A stretch of DNA of 64,000 nucleotides from Ahaetulla prasina (GCF_028640845.1 NC_080546.1:18943020-19007019), one strand, 5' to 3'; shown: positions 21,885 to 34,290, counted from the stretch's first letter. Translations and numbers: made by a program. The notes: generated by a model from the letters alone, not told the origin.

Positions 21885-22465
21885 ATTGATTTTTAAACAA
21901 ACAAACAAAAACAAATACAAATACAAAAATACAAAAAATAAGTTGTGCAAGACTGTGACCATTTACATGGCAAATCACTACAAAATTCTTATACTCTATA
22001 CATTTTACTTCATCTAATTCTACTTTGTCTGAGTCTTTTTATTTTTCTGTTTTCAATCCATTTGTACCATTTCTCCCATGATACATAATACTCCAAGTCT
22101 GTCATTCCTTTCAATTCCAGTGTCAGTTTGTCCATTTCAATGCAGTCAAAGATTTTTTTAATTATTAAATCATCGGTGGGCATCTTTGCATTCTTCCAAC
22201 ATTGTGCAAAGGCCAATCTTGCCAAAGTTGTTATATGTAAAATGATATGTCTTGTCTTCTTATCATAAGTCTTTTTCATTATCCCCAGAAGGAACAATTT
22301 TGGTGTATACTCCAGTTGAACGCCGGTTATTTCCTGCAACCAATTTTTTTATTCTTTTCCAATATTTTTTCGATTCTGAACTCAGCCACCATGAGTGATA
22401 GAAGGTACACTGCTTTTGTCCGCATTTCCAACAATTTGGGGTTAAGTTTGGATAGATTTTTTTTT
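21885..22465 (-). mobile_element. L1 LINE, 5'-truncated (ORF2 C-terminal end)
   Basis: The minus-strand frame ending near 22010 encodes the end of L1 ORF2, with the Trp-Glu-Lys-Trp-Tyr-Lys-Trp-Ile-Glu-Asn-Arg ending. An upstream frame carries Asn-Cys-Trp-Lys-Cys-Gly-Gln-Lys and Phe-Tyr-His-Ser-Trp-Trp, the L1 Cys/His region. The A-rich tail is at about 21893-21940. A frameshift separates the two parts. It abuts an oppositely oriented LINE at about 22470. Confidence 0.87.
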
Positions 22466-22469
22466 TAGC

Positions 22470-23092
22470 CTCGTGGTGCGACCAGAACAATCTGGAACTG
22501 AACACACTCAAAACCGTAGAAATGGTGGTAGATTTTAGGAGAAACCCTTCCATACTTCCACCTCTCACAATTCTAGACAACACAGTATCAACAGTAGAAA
22601 CATTCAAATTTCTAGGTTCTACCATATTGCAAGATCTAAAATGGACAGCCAACATCAAAAACGTCATCAAAAAAGCACAACGAAGAATGTTCTTTCTGCG
22701 CCAACTCAGAAAGCTCAAACTGCCCAAGGAGCTGCTGATTCAGTTCTACAGAGGAATTATTTAGTCTGTCATCTGCACCTCTATAACTGTCTGCTTTGGT
22801 TCTGCAACCCAACAAGACAGACACAGACTTCAGAGGATTATTAGAACTGCAGAAAAAACAATGGCTACCAACCTGCCTTCCATTGAGGACCTGTATACTG
22901 CACAAATCTAAATGAGGGCTGTGAAAACATTTACAGATCTCTCACATCCTGGACATAAACTGTTTCAACTCCTACCCTCAAAATGACGCTATAGAGCACT
23001 GCACCCCAGAACAACTAGACACAAGAACAGTTTTTTCCCGAATGCTCTGTTAAAAAAATATTTCCCTCAACACTGTCAAACTATTTACTATT

Positions 23093-23143
<51 letters not shown>

Positions 23144-23490
23144 TGTACTAAATATGTACTAAATATGTATTACTATTAATCTTCTCATTGTTCCCATCAC
23201 CCATTTCCTTCCACTTATGACTGTAACTTTGTTGCTTGTATCCTTACGATTTATACTGATATTGATCGTTTCCTGATTGCTTATTTGTAGCCTATGACTA
23301 TCATTAAGTGTTGTATCATTAAGTGTTAAATTTGTACCCTATGACCATCATTAAGTGTAAGTGTTGTACCTTGACGAAGGTATATTTTCTTTTATGTGCA
23401 CTGAGAGCATATGCACCAAGACAAATTCCTTGTGTGTCCAATCACACTTGGCCAATAAAAATTCTATTCTATTCTATTTTTGCCAATCTT
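22470..23490 (+). mobile_element. CR1/L2-group LINE 3' end (Snake1-like) with ATTCT tail
   Basis: Frame 22522-22764 encodes the reverse-transcriptase C-terminal region (Val-Asp-Phe-Arg-Arg, Phe-Leu-Gly-Ser-Thr-Ile, Arg-Met-Phe-Phe-Leu-Arg-Gln-Leu). A stop near 22762 interrupts it, and the remainder of the C-terminus continues out of frame. The 3' UTR holds a (TTTA)n tract, then the family tail CCAATCACACTTGGCCAATA and three ATTCT units, the minimal version of the motif expanded at 10499, 14948 and 41843. Confidence 0.9.
23091..23144. repeat. (TTTA)n microsatellite inside a LINE 3' UTR
   Basis: About 13 tetramers inside the LINE 3' UTR. Confidence 0.95.
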
Positions 23491-23800
23491 GAGGGAGTAA
23501 AAAGTATTTTTAACTCTTACATTATTTTTCTAGAAAATTGTCCTTTGTGACACTCTATGGTGACTTTCTCTTAACATTGACAATTTATGATTTATGACCT
23601 TACCATCTACCTAAAACTAGCAAAATAATATCAAGAGAGTACATTTTCTCTTGAAAATACTCACTTCTTTCCTCGTAGTTGTTGCTACGTGGGATATTTT
23701 CCCCTTGGGATAGAGGAGGGGCCTTAGGTTACTTTGAGAATGTTAAGAAAATCAATTCAGCATGACTGACCAGGAATATATATCTTATTTTTCTCCACAG
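23491..23800. other. probable intron upstream of the exon
   Basis: Unique sequence ending in a good acceptor: the pyrimidine-rich TCTTATTTTTCTCCACAG ends at 23800. Confidence 0.5.
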
Positions 23801-23878
23801 GAAAAAGCTCGGCATTTACAGAGTGTGCTTGTCTCTCAAGTAGATAAATCCACACAGACTGAAGTTGTAGGCCACGAT
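23801..23878 (+). CDS. candidate internal coding exon, 26 codons, gene not identified
   Basis: This is the only host exon I can support. A strong acceptor (TTTTTCTCCACAG) precedes it and a near-consensus donor (GAT then GTAAGT) follows it. Its 78 nt are a multiple of three. The frame starting at the first base is open throughout; both other plus-strand frames contain a stop, so a phase 0-0 exon is the only coding reading. The peptide is hydrophilic, begins Glu-Lys-Ala-Arg-His-Leu-Gln, and contains Lys-Ser-Thr-Gln-Thr (residues 16-20), which fits the known LC8 dynein-light-chain binding pattern Lys-X-Thr-Gln-Thr. I do not recognise the gene. The N-terminal half could continue a coiled coil. 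No repeat element covers it. It could be alternatively spliced, as phase 0-0 exons can be skipped without a frame change. Confidence 0.6.
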
Positions 23879-26800
23879 GTAAGTAACTGCACTTTACAGG
23901 GATTTTTCTCATTTATCTCCTGAATTAATATTTAAATGTCTACCTGACTTGTTTTTTTCCTTGCCCCTTCTGTGCTTGTGCATTATTGTAAAACTGGGCC
24001 ACCTCATTCATCTTTTACTCTTAAATGATTCCTAAATACCTTCTGCTGGAAAAAAAAAACTGTCTCTGTCTGCTGGCACACTATGCTTCCGTAATTACAT
24101 GTTTTATCAACAGTCTTCTTCCATTCTCTAAATATTCCTCTGAGGTGAACATGAGAAAATTTACCAGCTGAATTTGAAATCTTTCTATATACATGTGCGT
24201 TGGCTTGCTTGTCAATAACCGGATGAATCTATTATGCTTGTAATCATCAGAAATTCAAATCTATTTCTTTTCTCAGTCTTGTTTTTACAAAGGAAAGCCT
24301 TCAGAAATTAGTTAAGAGTTTTAAAGTCATATTTTAATCATTGGATCTCAGTGGGGAATATTGTTGGTAATTTAACCGAAAATTAGTTGTTTTTCCCCGG
24401 TGAGAGTATGAACTCTCTATTAAGAAAATGTTCATGTAGATGGAACAGTTAAAAAGAGTTTTTGGTTTCTCCTTGCTTTAGAATCTGCCTTCAAAGAGTA
24501 TCGGTAATCAAGGTTTGGAGAGAAAACCTAAAAGGGAATTATTGTTTACTTAAAGAGCATCCTGTTGTTATCTTTTGCTTTTTAGTCTCCTCAGTCTAAA
24601 GTAAATGTCTGACCTTTGATGTCAGCTCTGTCTTTCATGTGGATTGCTGTCTTCTGTTTACTTGTAAGGAATTTCTCTTTTTCACATTTTGGAGTGAATT
24701 GCATGGAATGGCTATGTACGGATTGGTGGGATTTTTTGTTTGTTTGTTTTTATGGGGATTTTTTGTGTATACTGTTCATGGGTCTAATTGAAAAGGAAAC
24801 TTATAGGAGGTGCCATTACTGAGATAGTGGTTGATTCCCCCCCCTCATCAGTTTAAGATAACTATTTTGCATTTATTATCCATTTTATATATTCTGTGGA
24901 TTCAATGTGTTGCTTTCCTCGTGTTTTCCTAAATCATCCATTAATTTAAATAAAACATCCAGTTTTGTAGGGATTTTTCAGCTGCAAGTTAGGTTCTCTG
25001 ATTAACCAAATCGACACAAAAGTTTCAAATCACCAAATGGGCCTATTTAAGTTACTATGACTTTTTCTGTTATTCAGAATTGGCACAATTTCTTTTTCTT
25101 CATTTTTTTTTAAATGTGCCAGATGTACTTTAAGAAATGTTGTGGCTTAGAACTAGTTTTTATTCATTTGGAAAAGGTTGCCTGTTAAGCAGCTTATATA
25201 AGATATGCTGGCCCACAGAATTTTATTGTCCAGTTGAAAACAATGGATGTTTAAAATAATGATGTCTTGAAGATTTCGCTAACATGTGCTTTTAAAGTTT
25301 CATACACTAACATGAAACACAGTAGAGTTTTGTTATTTTCAGAAAGCTTTGAACAGATTCTTCCTTTAAAGAATGAATTTGCAAGGTTGATTTTTTTCAG
25401 CTTTTGTTCACCCTGAATTCAGACGTCATTTTGGTTTCTTATCAACATACAGGTTTCCCCCCCCACCCCACTGATTATATTCCATTTTACTCCCTACAAG
25501 AAAGAGATGACTTCAAGGGTACCATAGACATCAGAGAAAGAAAACCTCTAAAGAAGCTAGATGTGGATAATTTAGGATATGTACATTTAAAGCTTAGAAC
25601 CAAGTTAGTTTTTTTAAAAATATATATTTGTGTTCCAAGACTGAAAGACATATTGAAATATTCATTACAATATTTGTATACAATATTTTATATTGTATAT
25701 AAAAGTTTGATCACTTTCCTAAAATCTGCATTATTAGAACTTTTACCCCACCCTAACCCCAAGTGGCTGCAAATGTTGGTAATCTCGGTATTTCCCAGCC
25801 AGGCTCATTTGCACCCAGCCTAAAAATAATATTAATAATAATCTAGGCTACAAGATCTGATAAAGAATGGTATAATTCAAATGAAGAAACTATTTTAACA
25901 TAGTAAAGCTGAGGAGGAAATAAGAAAGGGCTTTATGTTTATCCAAATTCTAATACCACAAAAAATGACTTTAATCACTCAAATCTTTGTGTTTATTCAG
26001 TAGCTATATATAAACATGAAAAGCAAAGCTGATTTCTTCAACTAGAAGTGTCAGTTTAACTTTCTTGTCCTTGCTTTATTTTTTATTTTTTTCCAGAGAT
26101 TGCTTCAATAGAGAGATCTAGGTTTTATTTCTTTTTTGGTCACTTGATTTATTAAAACATGGAGAATAGGAAAACCATTGGGTTTCACTGCATTGGACGG
26201 TGAAAATGCATGAACTCATGGAGTAAATCTTACTTTGAGGCTTTCAGAGGGAACAGATGTGGGAAGTCTGTTGTGCTTTTCTCATATCCATTTGTTTTCC
26301 TACTTCTACAGCTATGAAATTTTCACTTCACAACATGATGGAATATTTTGCTCTTATCTGTTGAAGTATTTGCTCTCAGTTGTTACATGTGTTGCAGGGA
26401 TTATTATTTTTTTTAGATGGTTTAAGATGCATACTCAGTTTGACTTTGTCCATTATGAACCACAAGAGTCAAATGTGTGTGGTAGACATGTGAGGGAAAG
26501 AAATAAGTGGTAATAAATAGTAAATAGTTTCTGATAAAGCCACTTACAGTTGTTGCTGGTATTCTTGGAAGCTTGGTGGGTGAATTTGGGTTACTCACTA
26601 TCACATAAACCCAATCTACTCCATATGGGGGGGGGCTTGGGGAGAAAATGAGAGAAAAAACTGTGTGCACTCTTTTTAGCTCCTGGAGGAAAAAATGCAA
26701 ATAAATCTAATCAGGAAAAATTAGAACAAGCAAAGAATACTGGTTTGCTTCCGTGTCCCGGCCAAATTCTCTGACAATTAAAGGATAGCTTTTCAATGCT

Positions 26801-27704
26801 TTGTGCAACCATATGTGCATACACTGGGAACATCTGAGTTTTTAAACCTATAAATGAAATTCTAAAACCGTCAAAAGTGTCTTTTTGCAGCCGAGCTCTA
26901 ATTAACACACGCATTAGCACAGTTGTCACTGCTGTGCTTTCTGTCTGCTAATTTTACTAAGTATTCCAAAATAGCTACTATTAGCAGGAGTCAACAACAT
27001 GGCATCTGAAAAATGGCTCCTCTAATCCTACAGATGTGCATTGACTTAAGATTTACAGTTTTAACAATAAAGAGGAAAAACATGGTTGAATTTCTCTCTT
27101 TTTTCTTTCTTTCTTTTTAACATGATTCGCAGTTATAAAACAGCTCTTCTATAAATATAAGACTTGTGGAAAGATTCATAGGCAAGAGCTGCCTATGATG
27201 GTTTCTCAAGATAGCCTGATGATCTCCTTTGGCTTAATATTCATAAAAGCCACAATATGTCTTCAAGCCAATAGGAAACCCTGTTCGTTGGACCCTTGAA
27301 ATTGGAATTCCATAGCCTAAACACTATATGCCCCCTTCACTTATTTTGTCTGCAATTCCAGTCATCTTATCTGCTAGTAAACATGGCAGCAAGCAGGCAA
27401 TATATTCTTGTAGACTCTGCAGCATAAATCTCTTAAAGCTAATGAGCTGTTCAACATAATGTACAGTTCAGCTCTTTTTTTCCTTCTTTCCCTGATGCCT
27501 GTAGCACATTTTCACAGCAAATTTTAAAGTTTAGATGAACTGATACACAGCATTCCCTAGTGGTTCCCTAAAACTGACTGGAATATTTTGCCCTTCTCAT
27601 CTGCTGGTCAAGGAACAAAGTGTACTCTGATTCTCTTACTTGTTTCTCAGAGTAACCATCTAGATGTCTCTGGTATATTCCTAAAAGAGAGGTGGGGATT
27701 TGGT

Positions 27705-27706
<2 letters not shown>
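23879..27706. other. long unique stretch, probable intron
   Basis: About 3.8 kb with almost no recognisable repeats, which is unusual for this window. No second exon with both splice sites and an open frame was found. AT-rich segments near 26880-26960 and 27030-27470 look less degraded than typical repeat DNA and may include conserved non-coding sequence, which cannot be tested from one genome. Confidence 0.45.

Positions 27707-27768
<62 letters not shown>
27707..27768. repeat. (GA)n microsatellite
   Basis: About 30 perfect GA units; overlapping frames of Glu-Arg or Leu-Ser repeats are artefacts. Confidence 0.97.
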
Positions 27769-27773
<5 letters not shown>

Positions 27774-28977
27774 CAGACAAGAATTTTAAAGGGAGTGGGA
27801 GCAACTACTTTCTTTAAAGCAAAGTTTTAAACTTTGACCTCTTGGAGTAAGAATCATCATGTTTTCCCCATTACACTGAGAAAGAGATAATAAGAGAGTG
27901 AGTACACAGTATATCCTGAGTACAAAAGTATAAAAATCTCTTCTTATTACTGTAAATGGTACATTTGTTTTACTCATATATTTATAGTTTCCAAATTTTT
28001 GGAGCAGTATCTCTTTCAAAACTGCTTTTCCATTTTTAAGCCATATTGTTCTTTCAGATGTTGCTAAGTTCACTGAATGAACTTGTCCAAGCTAGTTCAA
28101 CAAACACACAGGCAACCCACCCTTCAGTGCCTCTCTTCCTCAAACCATTTTAGCAATATGGATATAATACTAATAATGAATATTAACCCGGTAATAATGT
28201 GGCAAGTCCATATAATGCTTATATTTCTTCTATGATTTTATTCTCCAGCCTAGTGAAATTGACAGCTGAGTTATTTCTAAGCATTTTCTAAGATGTCCAA
28301 CAAGCATTAAAAATATTTTATGGTCTTAGCCTTAACTTGATATCTTAAAAACATGCTTAATATTTATTGATTTATGACTATATAGTTTTCCAACACTTTA
28401 TTCTAAAATTCTTGCAAATAATCCATATCCACCTTAAAATATTATTTAATTTCTACTAAAACATACTGTACATTTATAATAACCCAAAACACATTTCATA
28501 TCCAAGGCAATTAAGGTTAATTAGAATTTCCTAGTGCATCTAGACTAAATTTGATATCAAGAGATATTTTAACCTTTCATAATGCCCTGCCCGTTCCCAA
28601 ATATCTCTTGCAGCCTTTCATGCTAAAAATACTAAATAATTAGAATTAAAAGAGAAATCAAATTTCTGCCGTGATATTGGAAGGGTCATCTAATAATTTT
28701 TACATTGGGTCTGTAATGGTTATTGGACTTGATCACTTGGGATCTGTACAGGAATAGAGGTAAAATTATTATATGGTCAATGAAAAACATGGTGGTCAAA
28801 AAGTTAAACTGACCCATCATCACATCACAAACAATACCTAAAGAAGTTCCGAGTTTCTCTTTTCCATAGAAGCCTTCTTAAGTTCCATAGAAACCTATTG
28901 TAGTAAGATTCATTTTTAAAACAGTTATCTATCCTTTATTGGGATTTTTAATCATTATATTTTAGAACTAATGGCTT
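27769..28977. other. unique AT-rich sequence, probable intron
   Basis: No recognisable element or exon. Confidence 0.45.
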
Positions 28978-29480
28978 TTGATAAACGTGTCCTCAATGAA
29001 TTTATCCAATCCCTCCTTTAAGCCATATCAGTTAATGGCTGTTATCATCTCTTGTGGCCACAAATTTCACAGGTTAGTTACATGCTGTGTTAAGAAGTGC
29101 TTCCTTTGTTTTGAATTATGTCCGGGCCTGTTTGAATGGACAGCTCCTTATGCTCATATTTCACTTTCTCTATGTTCTATACATCTTGATTATTTCTTCC
29201 TCAACTATCTTGTTTTCTGAACTTTTTGTCTCAAATTTCTGTGTCTTTCCACATAGGAATACAGTTGCAACATTCTCATTAATTTGGATGCCCTCTTTGC
29301 ACTTTTCCCTATTCTGTCTATAATTATGTAAATGTGATTACTAAAAAACTACACAAGATGTAAGGGGTGCCCCTGATAATAGCCATTACAGTCACTGTTA
29401 ATTCCTTTGGCTATTCTGGATATATATTTTTCCCTTCTTCCAGTTAATCATTGTTTTGTTTCAATATTTAAAGCATATTG
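28978..29480 (-). mobile_element. ancient CR1/L3-type LINE fragment
   Basis: Text such as ATGAATTTATCCAATCCCTCC, CTCTTGTGGCCACAAATTTC, TTAAGAAGTGCTTCCTTTG and ATGCCCTCTTTGCACTTTTC matches, with heavy decay, the pattern of old amniote CR1/L3 3' ends read backwards. It is much more diverged than the CR1 copies at 50410 and 51490, so it is probably an old insertion. Confidence 0.6.
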
Positions 29481-29589
29481 CCATCTCAAAATGCATAGCA
29501 GGTGGATACACTCACCGTGTTCATATTTATATGTCAGTTATATTTCTTCTGGTTCATAGATGTGTTTGACAATAAACATGAAAGCATCC

Positions 29590-29755
29590 TTCCTTTTTTT
29601 CCTTCCTTCCTTCCTTCCTTCCTTCCTTCCTTCCTTCCTTCTCTCCCTCCCTCCCTCCCTCCCTCCCTCCCTCCTTCCTTCCTTCTGTCTGTCCTTCCTT
29701 CCTTCCTTCCTTCCTTCCTTCCTTCCTTCCTTCCTTCCTCCCTCCGTCCCTCTTA
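29590..29755. repeat. (CCTT)n/(CCCT)n polypyrimidine array
   Basis: Blocks of CCTT, then CCCT, then CCTT with short interruptions, over 160 bp of nearly pure pyrimidine. Mirror-symmetric polypyrimidine of this length can form triplex (H-) DNA in vitro; that is general knowledge, not shown here. Confidence 0.96.
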
Positions 29756-31190
29756 TATTGTGTTTTTACAAGGATACATTCATGCTGTACTATTTCCATT
29801 CATTAGAATGCCATCATGCAACCTGATTGCAAGGCAGACAGATCTACCTACATCGAAAATGGGGTTGTTCCCATTTTCACAGTCAATTAGTAAATCTGAG
29901 GCAACAATTAGATTCTCACTGGACAATTCCTGCTAGGTATTCTGTTAGCTGTTAGCAACTCATTTGAAGTATCCAAAACATGTATGTTGAATACAATCAA
30001 ATTTTCTTTGCATTAGTTAAGAGATTGAATTCCGAGCATAGGTAATTTACTATTTGTTAATTAACATTCATTAATTCATTTTCCCACTCTATATTTGATT
30101 ATCCCCTTGCTCTTTCTATCTTTCAATATGGGAGACCTCTTTTTTGGCATACTGATAGCGTTTTAGATGCCATTTTGATTACTATAGCACAATCCTACAT
30201 ATTTTAATTATTATTTAAGTATTTATTGCTACAATTTCTTTTAAAAAATCAAATATTTTTAATGTAACCTTCTTAAATTACAAAGGATTGGTAACACAAA
30301 TGTTCTTTTATGTCTGTTGTCAATGATACATGGACCTTAATATTTGAGAGTTCATTTGACATTCTCTTCTTCTTTTTTAAGGCCCTGTGGAATTCTTCAT
30401 GTACTGACGGTTCAGTTTACAAACGTATCAGCATCTCATTGGTACCAACATTTTAACTGAATAAAATAAGCTTGGATACAAGCTACATAGACCATTAATT
30501 TAATTCTCTCTTATTTGCCTGTGCAAAAAAGAACCTGCGTTGGCTTCATCTATTTAATGACATCTCTGAGGGGCACAGGGAAAAATCCTTCTTTAGCAAC
30601 AATCACAAAATACTCTACCCTATTCCCTCAACTGCATTAAGCAATAATTGATCAATGATGACCAAATTTTGCAGAATTGAAATAAAATACAATTGTACTT
30701 CTATTACTTGTGTACATTTTATTTAACCTTTGGGGCAAGAATATTAGAGCTAGTTTTATGACCACGGTTTCTATAAGGGTGGGATGATATAACTGCCTTG
30801 GACAGTAATGTGATGCAAGAGAAATTGTGACATGCAAGAACTGATGCTAGGTATATTTATTCTTTCAAGATTGAATGTTAGATCAAGCAGGGACATCTAG
30901 GGGTAACAAAATAGCTTGCATAAGAACTAACATTCTGGATCCTTCAAATTTAAGAGTAATCATACAGCCAAATGTATTGTTGCTGGTGCAAGCATAATAA
31001 ATAAATAACAAACAAACAAGCAGATAAATAATTCAATGTTAATCATATATAAAAACTTTATCCATGATAACCTTTAATGACCTGCCAAACAACTGGAGGA
31101 AGTTGTCTGCGGTTTTCCTTCCTCCCCAGCAAGTTGCTACAATATGGCGGCCAAATGTCGATTTTGCTTTGTTTATTGTTTTGCATACAT
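29756..31190. other. unique AT-rich sequence, probable intron
   Basis: No recognisable element. At 30382 an AG preceded by TCTTCTTCTTTTTT is followed by a 24-codon open frame ending in TAA, but no other evidence supports an exon. Confidence 0.4.
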
Positions 31191-31194
31191 AAAT

Positions 31195-31560
31195 ACAGAA
31201 ATATTGAGGCCTGATCAAAACTGGATCTTCAAAGTGCAGGAAATCAGCAGTCCAGGCAGTTCAGATGAACATAGGTTTATTGCATGCTAAAGCTCTCCAG
31301 AAGAATCTGAACTGCTAATGGTCAAAGCAAATTGGTGGTAGATTAAAGACTGAGCCCTCTCTTGGGCTCAGCCTGGTCATCTCCTACAGAGTCAGATGAT
31401 TCCTTCCTTTAGTCCTTTTTATCCACGGCCAAAGACATGCTGTTGAAACAATTCTACTTTGTGATCATTTTTGTGACCTCACTACACATCTGGAAATGAG
31501 ATAGGTATCCATTGGTAACCTTTGGTGTGGATTTGAATGATATTGAATGATACTCAGAAT
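31195..31560 (-). mobile_element. possible degraded LTR
   Basis: On the minus strand a TATA-like GGATAAAAAGG (inverse of CCTTTTTATCC, about 31415) is followed about 140 bp downstream by CAATAAACC (about 31270), the spacing of an LTR promoter and poly-A signal. No TG..CA ends or target duplications could be fixed, so this stays tentative. Confidence 0.3.
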
Positions 31561-31576
31561 TTTGTTTTTGTTTAAT

Positions 31577-31790
31577 TTTGTCTGATTCTCAGAGATTGCC
31601 TGGACAAGTCCCAACACTTTTCTTGGCAAAGTTTTTCAGAAGTGATTTACTATCCCCTTCTTCCTAGAGCTGAAAGAGTATGACTGGACCAAGGTCAGCA
31701 GCTTGCTTCATGCCTAAGGTGTGATTAGAATTCATGACCTTCTAGGTTCTATCCTGATTCCTTAATCACTACACTAACCATAGTTTGGGT
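31577..31790 (-). mobile_element. old tRNA-derived SINE (MIR-like structure)
   Basis: On the minus strand it opens with TGGTTAGTGTAGTGATTAAG, a tRNA A-box-like start. It continues through TCATGAATTCTAATCAC at the B-box place, then CTTGGTCCAGTCATACTC and TGCCAAGAAAAGTGTTGGG. This layout recalls a widespread reptilian SINE of the MIR/L2-tailed kind. Decay is substantial. Confidence 0.6.
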
Positions 31791-31844
31791 AAATTAAATT
31801 ACACAAGTGATTTTTATTTTCTTTTTATGACCTTGTAATTCATA

Positions 31845-32030
31845 TATCAGAGTGGAGTTGGGATGACTGGGTGGAACTGAGTGTTTACTGGCTGGATGCC
31901 CTTCCTGATGCCTATGTGGAGTTCTCAGCAGATGTTTTCTGTTTGTGTCTGGATAGAGAAGCATCTGTTGCTGCCTAGGATTGAACTCTCAATCTTCCAA
32001 GTTGCCAACACATTCTACTTTAAGTTTCAG
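31845..32030 (-). mobile_element. possible second SINE-like fragment
   Basis: Contains CTGGATGCCCTTCCTGATGCC and a terminal AGGATTGAACTCTCAATCTTCC that resembles an inverted tRNA-like B-box region. Recognised only in part. Confidence 0.4.
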
Positions 32031-33135
32031 CTGAGGTCTAAAGTTCAGGTATTCTTTTAACACCATCTGGTAGATGTTTCAAGAACTATTAAACTATTTA
32101 AAAAACACATGGAAGGAAAAACCGAAGGCATAAATTTCAAGGAGAAGAAGAAGGAAGAAACCTTTAGATTTGTTTTTAAAAAGACACATTCTGAATTAAA
32201 TACATTCCATGTTATGTTAACATATAAACATTGTTCTCTAATTACAGTAATAGATGATAATACAAAGAAGAAAATTCTTTCTCCTCATCATTTTAGAACA
32301 GCTATATTTGAGAGCCTGCAGATCAAAATTATCCACCAAATGGTGCCGCACAATCATCCAATTGCCAAAAGATAATATTGGACAAAAATGATTCTGTGGT
32401 ATGAAATTTAACAACCCATTCAGGAGGATTCTGTACTTTCTTTTTCTCTTTGTTTTCCTAATACAATTCTAATAGGACTAATTGAGGACAAGAAATAAGA
32501 AACATGTAAGGCCATGTTTTCGAAGTGTGGGTTATGGCCTTCGGAGTAGTTGTGAGACGATCGATGGAGAAGCGACAGAGCGAATCTTCCTTGCCAGTCC
32601 TTTCTGGGCAGGCTTGATATATAAATATGCTGAATGTAAAAGGATTGAACAGTTCCAGAATCTTAGCTGGAGTATTCCCCCCCACACACACACTTTTAAA
32701 ATGTTAACATCTTGGTTATCATTATGAATACATGAGTAGTGTATTGCATAAACTCCCAAGGTAGCTTAAGAGGCATATTTTCAGTCTGAACCCCAAATCG
32801 AAATGTTTAATCTTGAGATAATAATGTGACGATGTATTTAATAAATTCATGTTCTTTAACCTCTCACTAAACCTCTGTGAAAGCACGAATTAGTAAGTCA
32901 TAATTCAAGTTCTTAGTCAGACAAATCTTCTAAAGGTTTATATCCCTCCTAGTTATTTTAAGGGAATTAGCTGCAGACAATTTGGTGTGTGAAATGTCAC
33001 TGTGACCCTTTCAAAGCTTGATTTTGGGTCTGTGGGTGTCTGTGTTACCTCAAGTATAACTCTATCCTTATGGGGACAGTTGCTTACAGGGAAAATGAAT
33101 CAGAAATGAAGGCGAATATATGTGTCCCAACAGAT
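32031..33135. other. unique sequence, nothing recognised
   Basis: No recognisable element or exon. Confidence 0.45.
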
Positions 33136-33139
33136 CATT

Positions 33140-33300
33140 GCAGGATCCAGTCTGGATTGGTCACCAGAACCAGAGATTTAATCTTCCAAGTCCATCCTCA
33201 GGGAATTTCTCTCTAGCAGAGGGGATTCGCTCCAGCATGAGTCTGAAAACTCAGAAGTTTAAACCTCTGGTCCCAATGCCTGATGCAGATTGGATCCTGC
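33140..33300. repeat. 161-bp unit bounded by inverted repeats
   Basis: Begins GCAGGATCCAGTCTGG and ends with CAGATTGGATCCTGC, the inverse of GCAGGATCCAATCTG. That is 14 of 15 bases matching in inverted orientation. No flanking duplication was seen and no family is recognised. Confidence 0.5.
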
Positions 33301-33344
33301 AAGATGAACTACTTACTTTCTTATTGATTACAGCCAGCAGGGTG

Positions 33345-33515
33345 CTGTAGAAGGCTGTCCAGGCCAAAAACGGGGTGCAGCCACTCCACGTTTTCACTAG
33401 CAGAGGCACCACGGGCTGGTCCTTTGCTATTTCCAGGCCGGCCCTGCAGGCCAGATCTAAGCACCTTGCGGGCTGGATCCGGCCCATGGGCCTTGAGTTT
33501 GACACCCTTGCCCTA
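33345..33515. mobile_element. hAT-type MITE fragment
   Basis: The right end reads GGGCCTTGAGTTTGACACCC, a familiar hAT MITE terminus, with GC-rich body text (CGGGCTGGTCC, CCGGCCCTGCAGGCC). The left terminus is missing. Confidence 0.55.
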
Positions 33516-33707
33516 GGGTGAACATGATTTTCAGGCCCTCCATCCGCAGTTCCTATTGAACAATGGGGATTTTGCTTTGAATTATTTTCTTCTTTTTTGG
33601 GACAACCTTCCCCACCAAAATTCTCTGATGGTGGACATTTGACTCCCTGTGTCAATTAGATCCTGCATGGCAGTGGTTTTGATATTGAGTGCAGTTAGTT
33701 GCATCTC

Positions 33708-34290
33708 TGTTGTGGCCCGCCGGCAGCCAGCAGAGCTGGCAGTAGAGTCAGACAGCGAGGAGGTTGGGGAGCAACATGGGCCAGTCCTGGGGGTGGGGAA
33801 AACTCGGACGAGGGCTCTGCATCAGAGGCAAAGAGGGAGATAAACAGCAGCAAGGCAGAAGAACAGCTGGATCACATTCCCAGTGTGCACATGCTCAGAG
33901 CTGCCAGAAGACAAAAACAACTCAGAAAGCAGCATCGACTTGGGAGTAAAGCCACACCTTGAAGGTGATTGGCCCCTCCCATAAGAAACAAAAGAGGAGT
34001 GAACAGGGAGAATTGTTTTGCAGGAAACAATTCATTCATTCGGTAGTTTCAAGATTGGAAAGTTCTGTTCGTGACTCTAAGAGACTCTGCCAAGTTTTGC
34101 CTTACTCTGCATTTGGAAACAAGTTATGTTGCAGCTTGCCAAACGAGATAAGATGTGTTGATAAATATTCCTTTGAAAAACTGTTTGGACAAACCTTGCT
34201 ATCTGTGAATGAAGGTAATTCACAGTTGTGTAAATAAAAGAGTTTTTGCGGGGACCAATTCCCGCTTCTTGCATTTTAAGGGAGCCTAGG
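33708..34290 (+). mobile_element. solo LTR (TGTTGTGGCCC family)
   Basis: Starts TGTTGTGGCCCGCCGGC, the same start as the sequence at 63961 on the right edge of the window. It has an AATAAA signal near 34226 followed by a short U5-like end. The exact 3' end (about 34290) is uncertain and no target duplication was fixed. From base 2 of the LTR a frame is open for 45 codons; with one frameshift it continues as an acidic, then Arg/Gln-rich stretch to about 33960. No internal retroviral genes are adjacent. Confidence 0.7.

Noticed and set aside
29502..29936. 144-codon frame of Ser-Phe-Leu-Pro repeats
   Set aside because: Translation of the CCTT/CCCT microsatellite.
30382..30453. Possible terminal exon: good acceptor followed by a 24-codon frame ending in TAA
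   Set aside because: No donor, no recognised peptide, and an AATAAA almost on top of the stop. Not distinguishable from a chance acceptor in AT-rich intron.
33649..33962. Overlapping frames suggesting a small basic protein
   Set aside because: They lie in the U3 part of the LTR at 33708 and are frameshifted relative to each other; treated under the LTR.
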